Positions 57,416 through 64,000 of a stretch of DNA of 64,000 nt are shown here, piece after piece. The stretch is from Nocardioides cavernaquae (GTDB lineage: Bacteria > Actinomycetota > Actinomycetes > Propionibacteriales > Nocardioidaceae), in NCBI RefSeq assembly GCF_003600895.1, contig NZ_QYRP01000002.1:3038001-3102000 (forward strand), read 5' to 3'. Positions within the stretch are counted from its first letter, which is position 1, and each line of letters starts with the position of its first letter. A program made the position numbers and the translations under genes. The notes below the pieces were generated by a model. The model had not been told where the DNA came from. It saw nothing but the letters and a program-made list of their open reading frames with translations, and made no database searches.

Positions 57416-57729
57416 CAGGAAGTTCCTCTGCTGTCTGTGCTGGGTGAGTCGGTGCTGATTGCAAGGGGGTGATCGGCGCTTCGCGCGAGCTGTGGGGCGG
57501 GCTTCGCTGCGCTCGCCAGTTGGGGCAGCCCGAGCCGCTCGCGGAGCTCGAGCTCCTTCTCGGCCTTCGCCTGGGCGACCTCGTCCCGGAGCATCCGGGC
57601 TCCCAGTGCGAGCGATCCTGCCCGGTCGCGGAGCCCGTCAGGTGTCAGTGCCTGCTGTGCGCGGCGGGCCTTGACCATGCCGTAGACGCCGGCTCCGGCA
57701 CCGGCGACGAACCAGAGTGCCCGGCTCAT
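57415..57729 (-). CDS. Small membrane-associated protein upstream of alaS (DUF6167-like)
   Basis: A 104-residue protein with one N-terminal hydrophobic segment (about 4-18) reading ALWFVAGAGAGVYGM, then a helical, charged stretch with RAGSLALGARMLRDEVAQAKAEKELELRERL and a Ser/Thr-rich tail. The same kind of protein stands directly before alaS in many actinobacteria, from memory DUF6167. Function unknown. It overlaps alaS by one base and the previous gene by four. Confidence 0.75.
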   Translation of the reverse strand: MSRALWFVAGAGAGVYGMVKARRAQQALTPDGLRDRAGSLALGARMLRDEVAQAKAEKELELRERLGLPQLASAAKPAPQLARSADHPLAISTDSPSTDSRGTS

Positions 57730-58211
57730 CGGGCCGCCCGCGCGCGAGCACGCATCTCGTCGCGGACCTGGCGGAACTCGTCCTTGCGGGAACGCTTCGC
57801 CCGCTTGACCTCACGCTTCATCTCGAAGCGGATCCGGTTGCGGGTCTCGGGCGCCAGGGCGCGGCGTACGCCGTGGGTGAGGGCAGCTGCCTTCACGAGC
57901 GACTCGCGCAGCACCAGGTCGGCGAAGAGCTTGCCGTCGATGCGCGTTGCTGTCGGCCCGACGTAGTCCTCGGGCTCGGGCTCTCCGAGGTGCGTGATCA
58001 CGAACTCCTCGGGCTCCCTGCGGGCGCGATCCTGAGCCGCGGCATGGGCGGCGAGTGCATCCACCCGCGCCCGGAGCTCGGCGGCTTCGGAGCGGGTCCT
58101 CGCCAGCGCTTCGCGTGACCGCGCACGCTCCTTCAGCAGCAGCGCTGCCAGCACCCCGGCGAGCGTCACCAGGACGACCAGCACCAGAGCGAGAAGGAGG
58201 GTGGGATTCAC
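57726..58211 (-). CDS. Membrane-anchored coiled-coil protein
   Basis: A 161-residue protein starting at GTG 58211 with an N-terminal membrane helix (about 3-25), a coiled coil rich in Arg, Glu and Ala (about 28-65), a less charged centre and a very basic C-terminus, RFEMKREVKRAKRSRKDEFRQV. The basic end might contact RNA or membranes. No family recognised. Coupled by ATGA to the small protein ahead of alaS. Confidence 0.7.
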   Translation of the reverse strand: MNPTLLLALVLVVLVTLAGVLAALLLKERARSREALARTRSEAAELRARVDALAAHAAAQDRARREPEEFVITHLGEPEPEDYVGPTATRIDGKLFADLVLRESLVKAAALTHGVRRALAPETRNRIRFEMKREVKRAKRSRKDEFRQVRDEMRARARAAR

Positions 58212-58273
58212 GCCCCAGACCTTATCGCGCCCGCCACGCAGGAGACGCGGCAGTTCGGATGCGGCACGGGAGG

Positions 58274-59653
58274 TCAGCGACCGCGGATGATGCGGCGTAC
58301 CCGCTCCCACCGCTGCTTCACTGCAGCCTCGGCTCCGAGCTCGGTCGGGCGGTAGTACTCGGCGTCGGCGAGCACGTCAGGCAGGTACTGCTGCTCGGCC
58401 ACACCGAAGGGCGCGTCGTGCGAGTAGATGTACGGCGTCGCGGCGCCGCCCGCGTGACCCAGCTTCTCCGCGCCGGCGTAGTGGCCATCACGCAGGTGTG
58501 GCGGCACGGAGCCGATCTTCCCGGCGCGCACGTCGGCCTGTGCCTCGTTGATGGCGACGTAGGCGGCGTTGGACTTCGGCGCGACCGCGAGAGCGATCGT
58601 GGCCTGGGCCAGGTTGAGACGTGCCTCGGGCATGCCGATCAGCTGCACGGCCTGCGCCGCGGCAACCGCGGTGGTCAGCGCGGTCGGGTCAGCCAGGCCG
58701 ATGTCCTCGCTGGCCGAGATCACCAGCCGGCGAGCGATGAAGCGTGGGTCCTCCCCCGCCTCGATCATGCGCGCGAGGTAGTGCACCGCAGCGTCTGCGT
58801 CGGAGCCGCGGATCGACTTGATGAAGGCCGAGATGACGTCGTAGTGCTGGTCACCCTGACGGTCGTAGCGGACCGCTGCCTGGTCGACGGCCGCCTCGGC
58901 CGACTCGAGGCTGATCGTCTTCGCTCCCCCGCTGCGGGCTGCTCCCGCGGCCGCCTCGAGGTAGGTGAGCGCACGGCGGGCATCGCCGCCAGCCAGCCGG
59001 ACCAGGTGGTCGGCGGCGTCGTCGTCGAGGGTGAACTCCTTCGCCAGACCGCGCTCGTCGACGACCGCGTCGTCGAGCACGCGGCGTACGTCGTCGTCGG
59101 TGAGCGAGCTCAGCCGCAGCAGCAGCGAGCGCGAGAGCAGCGGCGAGATGACCGAGAAGAAGGGGTTCTCGGTGGTCGCGGCCACCAGGCTGACCCAGCG
59201 ATTCTCGACTCCCGGGAGCAGCGCGTCCTGCTGCGCCTTGCTGAAGCGGTGCACCTCGTCGACGAAGAGCACCGTCTCCTTGCCACCCCCGGCGAGCTCG
59301 CGGCGGGCACCGTCGATCGCGGCACGCACCTCCTTCACACCCGCCGACACCGCCGAGATCTCGACGAAGCGGCGGTCGGTCTGCTGGGAGACAATCGAGG
59401 CGATCGTGGTCTTGCCCGTGCCCGGCGGCCCCCAGAGCAGCAGTGACAGCGACTGGTCGCCCTCGACCAGCTGCCTCAGCGGCGACCCGGGTGCGCGCAG
59501 CTGCGACTGGCCGACCAACTCATCGAGGGTGCGCGGACGCATCCGCACCGCGAGCGGCGCGGACGAATGGGTGTTGGCACCGAGCGAGCCCGCGCTGGGG
59601 GCAGGCCCGCCGCCCATGTCGAAGAGTCCGTCCACCGTGTCCACAAGGCCCAC
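58274..59653 (-). CDS. rarA: Replication-associated recombination protein A (RarA/MgsA AAA+ ATPase)
   Basis: Clamp-loader-like AAA+ ATPase acting at stalled replication forks. The 459-residue protein has Walker [11 protein letters not shown] (about 74-83), Walker [20 protein letters not shown], and the C-terminal MgsA region with [31 protein letters not shown]. The N-terminus is uncertain: GTG codons at 59653, 59644 and 59635 and ATG at 59617 are all in frame. It lies just ahead of the alaS cluster, the usual place in actinobacteria. Confidence 0.94.
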   Translation of the reverse strand: MGLVDTVDGLFDMGGGPAPSAGSLGANTHSSAPLAVRMRPRTLDELVGQSQLRAPGSPLRQLVEGDQSLSLLLWGPPGTGKTTIASIVSQQTDRRFVEISAVSAGVKEVRAAIDGARRELAGGGKETVLFVDEVHRFSKAQQDALLPGVENRWVSLVAATTENPFFSVISPLLSRSLLLRLSSLTDDDVRRVLDDAVVDERGLAKEFTLDDDAADHLVRLAGGDARRALTYLEAAAGAARSGGAKTISLESAEAAVDQAAVRYDRQGDQHYDVISAFIKSIRGSDADAAVHYLARMIEAGEDPRFIARRLVISASEDIGLADPTALTTAVAAAQAVQLIGMPEARLNLAQATIALAVAPKSNAAYVAINEAQADVRAGKIGSVPPHLRDGHYAGAEKLGHAGGAATPYIYSHDAPFGVAEQQYLPDVLADAEYYRPTELGAEAAVKQRWERVRRIIRGR

Positions 59654-59700
59654 CCTAGGTGCCGTGACTCAGAGCCCCGGCACAAGGACCAGCAGCGTGA

Positions 59701-60843
59701 TCAGACCTTCACGATCGTGCGCGAGCCGACATCGAACCAGGTGTCCGCGAAGCCCGGACCGGTCGGCATGTCCACCGGTGAGGCACCCGGGTCCGGGTTT
59801 CCGTGGTCGTCCACACCGAGCAGCCGCGCCGTGAGCGGCTCCACCGGGTGGGCGCCGATCGTGCCCGCGAAGTGACAGGCGACCTTGTGCCGCTTGCCGA
59901 CCTGCAGCAGCGGCGGCTCCTGCCTGGCACAGATCTCCTGCGCCAGCGAGCAGCGCGTGCGGAACCGGCACCCCGACGGCGGATTGATGGGCGAGGGCAC
60001 GTCGCCCGTGAGCCGGATGCGCTCGCGGCGGCCACCGATGGCTGCCTGCTTCACGTCGGGAACAGCCGACAGCAGTGCCTGCGTGTAGGGGTGGTGCGGT
60101 CGGGAGTAGAGCGTCTCGCGGTCTGCGATCTCCACGATCTTGCCCAGGTACATCACAGCGACCTCGGGGCAGAAGTGCCGCACGATCGCCAGGTCGTGGG
60201 CGATGAAGAGGAAGGCGATGCCGAACTCCTTCTGCACGTCCTGCAGGAGGTTGATCACCTGGGCCTGGATCGACACGTCGAGAGCAGAGACCGGCTCGTC
60301 AGCGACCAGCAGTTTCGGCTGCAGTGTCAGCGCCCGGGCGATGCCGATGCGCTGGCGCTGGCCACCGGAGAACTCGTGCGGATAGCGGTTGTAGTGCTCC
60401 GGGTTGAGGCCGACGATCTCGAGCAGCTCCTGCACCCGCGGGAGGATCTTGTCCTTGGGCAGAACCTTGTGGATCTCGAGCGGAGCACCAACGATCGAGC
60501 CGACCGTGTGTCGCGGGTTCAGCGACGTATAGGGGTCCTGGAAGATCATCTGGATGTCCTGCCGGATCGGCTTCAGCTGCCTCTCCGAGACGTGCGTGAT
60601 GTCGCGACCCTCGAACCGGATCGAGCCGGCAGTCGGCTCGTAGAGCCGCGTGATCAGGCGGCCTGTCGTCGACTTGCCACACCCCGACTCGCCGACCAGG
60701 CCGAGCGATCCGCCCGCCTCGAGCTGAAGGGAGATGCCGTCCACGGCCTGCACATGGCCGACGGTGCGCTTGATGACTCCGGTCTCCTTGACCGGGAAGT
60801 ACATCTGGAGGTCCTCGACCTCGAGGAGCGGCTGGTCGGTCAC
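59701..60843 (-). CDS. oppF: Oligopeptide/dipeptide ABC transporter ATP-binding protein (OppF type)
   Basis: One of two ATPases of a peptide importer. The 380-residue protein has Walker A GESGCGKSTTGRL, signature FSGGQRQRIGIARAL, Walker B LLVADEPVSALDVS and the C-terminal oligopeptide extension with three cysteines (CRFRTRCSLAQEICARQEPP), which in some homologues binds an Fe-S cluster. The tail after residue 330 is longer than usual. It overlaps oppD by ATGA and is the last gene of the operon. Confidence 0.93.
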   Translation of the reverse strand: MTDQPLLEVEDLQMYFPVKETGVIKRTVGHVQAVDGISLQLEAGGSLGLVGESGCGKSTTGRLITRLYEPTAGSIRFEGRDITHVSERQLKPIRQDIQMIFQDPYTSLNPRHTVGSIVGAPLEIHKVLPKDKILPRVQELLEIVGLNPEHYNRYPHEFSGGQRQRIGIARALTLQPKLLVADEPVSALDVSIQAQVINLLQDVQKEFGIAFLFIAHDLAIVRHFCPEVAVMYLGKIVEIADRETLYSRPHHPYTQALLSAVPDVKQAAIGGRRERIRLTGDVPSPINPPSGCRFRTRCSLAQEICARQEPPLLQVGKRHKVACHFAGTIGAHPVEPLTARLLGVDDHGNPDPGASPVDMPTGPGFADTWFDVGSRTIVKV

Positions 60844-61916
60844 TTGTCCTCCACCAGGTCAGGGGCAATCTCGGGCAGGATCTCCGCCTCGTAGATCTCA
60901 TCGGGGTTGGCGAGGTGGCAGCGCTTCAGGTGCTCCGGGTTTCGCGCGCTCGGCAGGAGCAACGGAACTTCAGTGCGGCACAGATTGCTACCCACCTTCT
61001 CCGTGAACGCACACCGCGGGTGGAAGGAACATCCGCTCGGGGGGTTCAGGAGACTCGGCGGTGATCCCGGAATGGGGATCAGCTTCGCTGAGGTGTCGGC
61101 GGTGACATCCGGGACACTGGAGAGCAGACCCCACGTGTAGGGCATCTCCGGGTGCGTCAGAAGCTCCTTGGTAGGCCCGTGCTCAACGCCCTTGCCGGCG
61201 TACATGACCAACACATCGTCAGCCATCTCTGCGACCACACCCAGGTCATGGGTGATCATGATGATGGCGGAGTCGAACTCGCGCTGGAGGTCCTGCAGCA
61301 GGTCGAGGATCTGAGCCTGCACCGTCACGTCGAGTGCTGTTGTCGGCTCGTCGGCGATCAGCAGTCCTGGGTCGTTCACCAGACCCATCGCGATCATCGC
61401 GCGCTGACGCATGCCTCCGGAGAACTGGTGCGGGTAGTCATCGACCCGGCGATCGGGCTGCGGGATGCCCACGCGACCGAGGATGTCGATCGTGCGCTGC
61501 CGCGCCACCTTCTTCGAGGCCTCGGGGTGGTGCACCCGATAGGCCTCCTGGATCTGGTTGCCGACCGTGTAGTAGGGGTGCATCGACGAGAGCGGATCCT
61601 GGAAGATCATGGCCACGTTGCGACCACGGTGGCGCCGCATGGTCTCTTCATCCAGGGAGAGCAGATCCGTGCCCTCAAGCAGGATCCGACCGCTGACCTG
61701 GGCAGACGTGCCCCGGTGCAGGCCCAGGATCGCCGAGCTCGAGACGGACTTGCCGGAGCCGGACTCTCCCACGATCCCGAGGGTCTGGCCGCGCTCGAGC
61801 GTGAACGTCACCCCGTCGACGGCCTTGACGACGCCGTCCGGAGTCGGGAAGTGAACCTTGAGGTCTTCAACTGCGAGGAACGGCACGGAGCCGGACCGGC
61901 TGATCTGGTCTGTCAT
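60840..61916 (-). CDS. oppD: Oligopeptide/dipeptide ABC transporter ATP-binding protein (OppD type)
   Basis: Second ATPase of the importer. The 358-residue product has Walker A GESGSGKSVSSSAI, signature FSGGMRQRAMIAMGL, Walker B LLIADEPTTALDVT and the C-terminal CSFHPRCAFTEKVGSNLCRTEVPLL. The ATG at 61916 is chosen because GGGAG stands 8 bases ahead; a GTG at 61934 would overlap oppB as GTGA and add six residues. Confidence 0.93.
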   Translation of the reverse strand: MTDQISRSGSVPFLAVEDLKVHFPTPDGVVKAVDGVTFTLERGQTLGIVGESGSGKSVSSSAILGLHRGTSAQVSGRILLEGTDLLSLDEETMRRHRGRNVAMIFQDPLSSMHPYYTVGNQIQEAYRVHHPEASKKVARQRTIDILGRVGIPQPDRRVDDYPHQFSGGMRQRAMIAMGLVNDPGLLIADEPTTALDVTVQAQILDLLQDLQREFDSAIIMITHDLGVVAEMADDVLVMYAGKGVEHGPTKELLTHPEMPYTWGLLSSVPDVTADTSAKLIPIPGSPPSLLNPPSGCSFHPRCAFTEKVGSNLCRTEVPLLLPSARNPEHLKRCHLANPDEIYEAEILPEIAPDLVEDK

Positions 61917-61930
61917 GGTCTCCGCTCCCT

Positions 61931-62947
61931 TCACTTGAGCCGTACTCGAGGGTCGATCACGGCGTACAAGAGGTCGACGATGATGTTGGCGGCGATCACG
62001 AAGGTGGCCAGCACGAGCACGATGCCGACAGTGGTCGGGAGGTCCTGGCCGACGGCAGCACGAACGGCCAACTTGCCCAGGCCCGGGTAGTTGAACACTG
62101 ACTCGGTGATGATGGCTCCACCGAGCAGCACTGCGAAGTCGATGCCGGCCATGGAGACGAGCGGCGTGAGGGCAGCGCGCAAGTTGTGCTTGAAGACGAT
62201 CTTGCCCGGCGCCAGGCCCTTGGCCTTGGCCGTGCGCATGTAGTCCTCGGTCGTCGACTCGAGTACGTAGGCACGAGTCATGCGGACGTAGGCGGCCATG
62301 AAGAAGAGCGCAAGGGTGAGCGATGGGAGCCAGAGTCCCTGGAACCAGGACCAGAGCCCACCATCAAGGATCGAGATGTATTCCGGTGTAGGGACCAGGC
62401 CCCACTTGACCGAGACGAACTTGAGAAGCAGCAAGCCGATGAAGAAGGTCGGGAAGGCGTAGAAGAGCAGCGAGATGCCGACGATGGCGCGGTCCAGGAA
62501 CGAGCCCTTGCGCAACGCCGCGAGAACGCCGAAGAGCACCCCTCCGGTCATCCAGAGGATGAAGGCAAGGATGGCAAGCGAGATCGAGATCGGCAGCGCG
62601 TCCTTGATCAGGTCGGTGACGGGCGCTACCTGCTGTTGGGAGTAGCCAAGGCAGGGAGCCGGGCAGTGTGCGACGAGGTCCGGGTTCTGGGCCGCGATCG
62701 CCGGGTCATCGGGGTAGTCGCGTCCGACGAAGACACCCTTGGCGAAGTCGAGCCACTGGGTCGTCACGGGCTCGTCGTAGCCAAGGGCCTTGCGGACCTG
62801 CTCCTGCAGTGCAGGAGAGCAGTTCTTGCCACAGGCCTGCCGTGCCGGGTCGATCGGGGACGCGAAGAACAGCAGGAACGTGACCATGCTCATCACCACC
62901 AGCATGGCAACGCCCACGAGCGTTCTCCGGACGACGTACGCGAACAC
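61931..62947 (-). CDS. oppB: Oligopeptide/dipeptide ABC transporter permease (OppB type)
   Basis: Integral membrane subunit with about six helices. The 338-residue protein has an N-terminal helix (about 9-30), an extracytoplasmic loop (about 32-105) with four cysteines that may form disulphides, then the permease core with the EAA-like loop DYMRTAKAKGLAPGKIVFKHNLRAAL (about 235-260) that contacts the ATPases. It is followed directly by oppD; the second permease, oppC, is not in the operon section seen here. Confidence 0.93.
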   Translation of the reverse strand: MFAYVVRRTLVGVAMLVVMSMVTFLLFFASPIDPARQACGKNCSPALQEQVRKALGYDEPVTTQWLDFAKGVFVGRDYPDDPAIAAQNPDLVAHCPAPCLGYSQQQVAPVTDLIKDALPISISLAILAFILWMTGGVLFGVLAALRKGSFLDRAIVGISLLFYAFPTFFIGLLLLKFVSVKWGLVPTPEYISILDGGLWSWFQGLWLPSLTLALFFMAAYVRMTRAYVLESTTEDYMRTAKAKGLAPGKIVFKHNLRAALTPLVSMAGIDFAVLLGGAIITESVFNYPGLGKLAVRAAVGQDLPTTVGIVLVLATFVIAANIIVDLLYAVIDPRVRLK

Positions 62948-63008
62948 GCTTGACCACCTTGCGGCCCGGTGGGGCCGATCGAGAAACGGACGGAGTTGCT
63001 TCCGGGAT

Positions 63009-63042
63009 GGCCGGGCGGCCCGCTCACGCGGACCACCCGGCC
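63009..63042 (-). promoter_or_regulatory. Stable hairpin between the binding-protein gene and oppB
   Basis: A 15-bp stem (63009-63023 with 63028-63042) closed by a four-base loop, with only two G-U-type mismatches, lies 22 bases past the binding-protein stop. There is no T-tract. Such hairpins often stabilise or partly end the abundant binding-protein mRNA ahead of the permease genes. Confidence 0.55.
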
Positions 63043-63064
63043 GGTTGGGCCTAGGCCCGGTCGG

Positions 63065-64000
63065 TCACTTGGTGACGCCGACCGGTCCGAGGTCCGGGTA
63101 ACCGTTGGATGCAGCGGTGTTCATGTAGCCGCTGACCTTCGACCCGTGGAGGAAGTTGAAGTTCATGATCTCCAGCGGGATGTAGGCAACGTCCTCACCG
63201 AGGAACGCGTCGAGCTCGGCGTACTTGGCGTTCGCCTCTTCGAGCGTGGCCGCACTCTGCGCCTCGTCGATCAGCTTGTTCGCCTCGTCGCTCTTGTAGT
63301 TGCCGTAGTCCTGGCCGTTGCTTGCGGAGGTCAGGTTGATGCGGCTGTCGAAGAGCGGCGGGATGACGGTGCCGATGGACGGCCAGTCGGCGCCCCAGCC
63401 GCCCCACGTGACGTCGAAGTCCGCGTCGGGCTTCTGGATGACGTCGTAGTAGGTGTCGGTCAGCGGGTCGAGCTGAACGTCGAAGCCAGCCTTCTTCCAA
63501 CCGGCAGCCAGTGCGCTGGCCTGCTTGTCCGAGGTCGGCGTGCCACCCGAGTAGGTGAACTTGATCTTGACCGGCAGGGACACGCCGGCCTTCGTCAGGA
63601 GCGCCTTCGCCGCGTCAGCGTCACCGGCCTGCGGGACATCTGCGAACGCCGGGTTCTTCTCGTAGCCCGGGACAGCCGGGTTCACGATCGAGTACGCCGG
63701 AAGGAAGGCCTTGGGGCCACCACCCGCGTTGATCCACGCGGTCCGGTCGGTCGCCAGGTTGAGTGCCTGGCGGACGTCCTTGTTCTTGAAGACGGGCGAG
63801 TTGAAGTTCGGCAGCACGTAGTCGGTGTACGGCGACGCGACCTGCTTGTAGCGGTCACCGGCGTCAGCGAGCTGCGAGTAGTACGACGGCGGGACACGGC
63901 GGTCGGTCACCGCGAACTTGTCGTTGCCCGCGTCGGCGAACAGGCGGTCGTAGACAGCCTCGTCCTGGTTGCCCTCGGAGAACACGATCTTGTCCGGGAG
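63065..64000 (-). CDS. Peptide ABC transporter substrate-binding protein (family 5), partial (N-terminus beyond right edge)
   Basis: C-terminal 311 residues of an extracytoplasmic solute-binding protein for peptides, of the DppA/OppA family (SBP_bac_5). Typical signs are VFKNKDVRQALNLATDR, the later KKAGFDVQLDPLTDTYYDVIQ and DFDVTWGGWGADWPS. Full members have about 550-600 residues, so nearly half lies outside the window together with the lipobox. It is the first visible gene of the operon; a hairpin separates it from oppB. Confidence 0.93.
   Translation of the reverse strand, partial: LPDKIVFSEGNQDEAVYDRLFADAGNDKFAVTDRRVPPSYYSQLADAGDRYKQVASPYTDYVLPNFNSPVFKNKDVRQALNLATDRTAWINAGGGPKAFLPAYSIVNPAVPGYEKNPAFADVPQAGDADAAKALLTKAGVSLPVKIKFTYSGGTPTSDKQASALAAGWKKAGFDVQLDPLTDTYYDVIQKPDADFDVTWGGWGADWPSIGTVIPPLFDSRINLTSASNGQDYGNYKSDEANKLIDEAQSAATLEEANAKYAELDAFLGEDVAYIPLEIMNFNFLHGSKVSGYMNTAASNGYPDLGPVGVTK

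Noticed and set aside
59654..59700. GTGCCG/CGGCAC hairpin between oppF and rarA as terminator
   Set aside because: Only 6 bp of stem, a 13-base loop and no T-tract; too weak to list.

Overview
The window is about 72 percent GC by eye and reads as a high-GC actinobacterium. The best guess is Nocardioides or another Nocardioidaceae, judged from gene order, the actinobacterial integration host factor, the helicase-dead PriA and the DUF222-HNH gene; no 16S or other direct marker is present. Most of it is one long run of minus-strand housekeeping genes in an order widely conserved in actinobacteria. From right to left it reads: peptide ABC transporter, rarA, alaS, ruvX, mltG, aroE, prepilin peptidase, aroC-aroK-aroB-aroQ, efp-nusB, pyrR-pyrB-pyrC-carA-carB-pyrD-pyrK-(pyrD-like)-pyrF, mihF-gmk-rpoZ-coaBC-metK, priA-def-fmt-yjbR-rsmB, rpe, ribD-ribE-ribBA-ribH, hisE-hisG. 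Many neighbours overlap by 1 or 4 bases (TGATG, ATGA or GTGA), so translational coupling is the rule.

Accessory genes interrupt this backbone in five places. (1) At 6.1-8.5 kb, a WXG100-type pair and a stand-alone LigD-type polymerase lie between rsmB and rpe. (2) At 14-17 kb, a secreted M4 metallopeptidase sits between priA and metK. (3) At 32.5-43.7 kb, between pyrR and nusB, lies an island of mostly exported proteins: a secreted MBL-fold/lamin-tail protein with a lipoprotein, a VWA protein, a HupE/UreJ membrane protein, two tandem secreted DNRLRE-metallophosphatases, an MFS transporter and a membrane-anchored propeller protein. (4) At 44.8-46 kb, a Thr/Pro-rich single-pass protein and a SIMPL protein. 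(5) At 49.4-51.5 kb, a decayed gene, a LexA-controlled DUF222-HNH gene and a small membrane protein.

Regulation that can be read from the bases: an FMN riboswitch ahead of ribD; a PyrR-type RNA element that should occlude the pyrR ribosome binding site and so control the whole pyrimidine operon; a perfect SOS box inside the promoter spacer of the HNH gene; and 11-base GTTCAC repeats, resembling PHO boxes, ahead of all three secreted phosphohydrolase-like genes of the island. The last point is the basis for proposing that the island is a phosphate-starvation scavenging set. A perfect 66-bp palindrome separates the HupE gene from the first phosphatase.

Other points of note: PyrK lies beside a dihydroorotate-dehydrogenase-like protein that has lost its Ser-Cys-Pro-Asn active-site motif, while a complete class 2 PyrD lies in the same operon; oppB is followed directly by oppD with no oppC; and the 8-mer GTACGCCG is strongly over-represented in all reading frames. 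No tRNA, rRNA, CRISPR array, insertion sequence or phage gene was seen. hisG (left edge) and the peptide-binding protein (right edge) are cut by the window.
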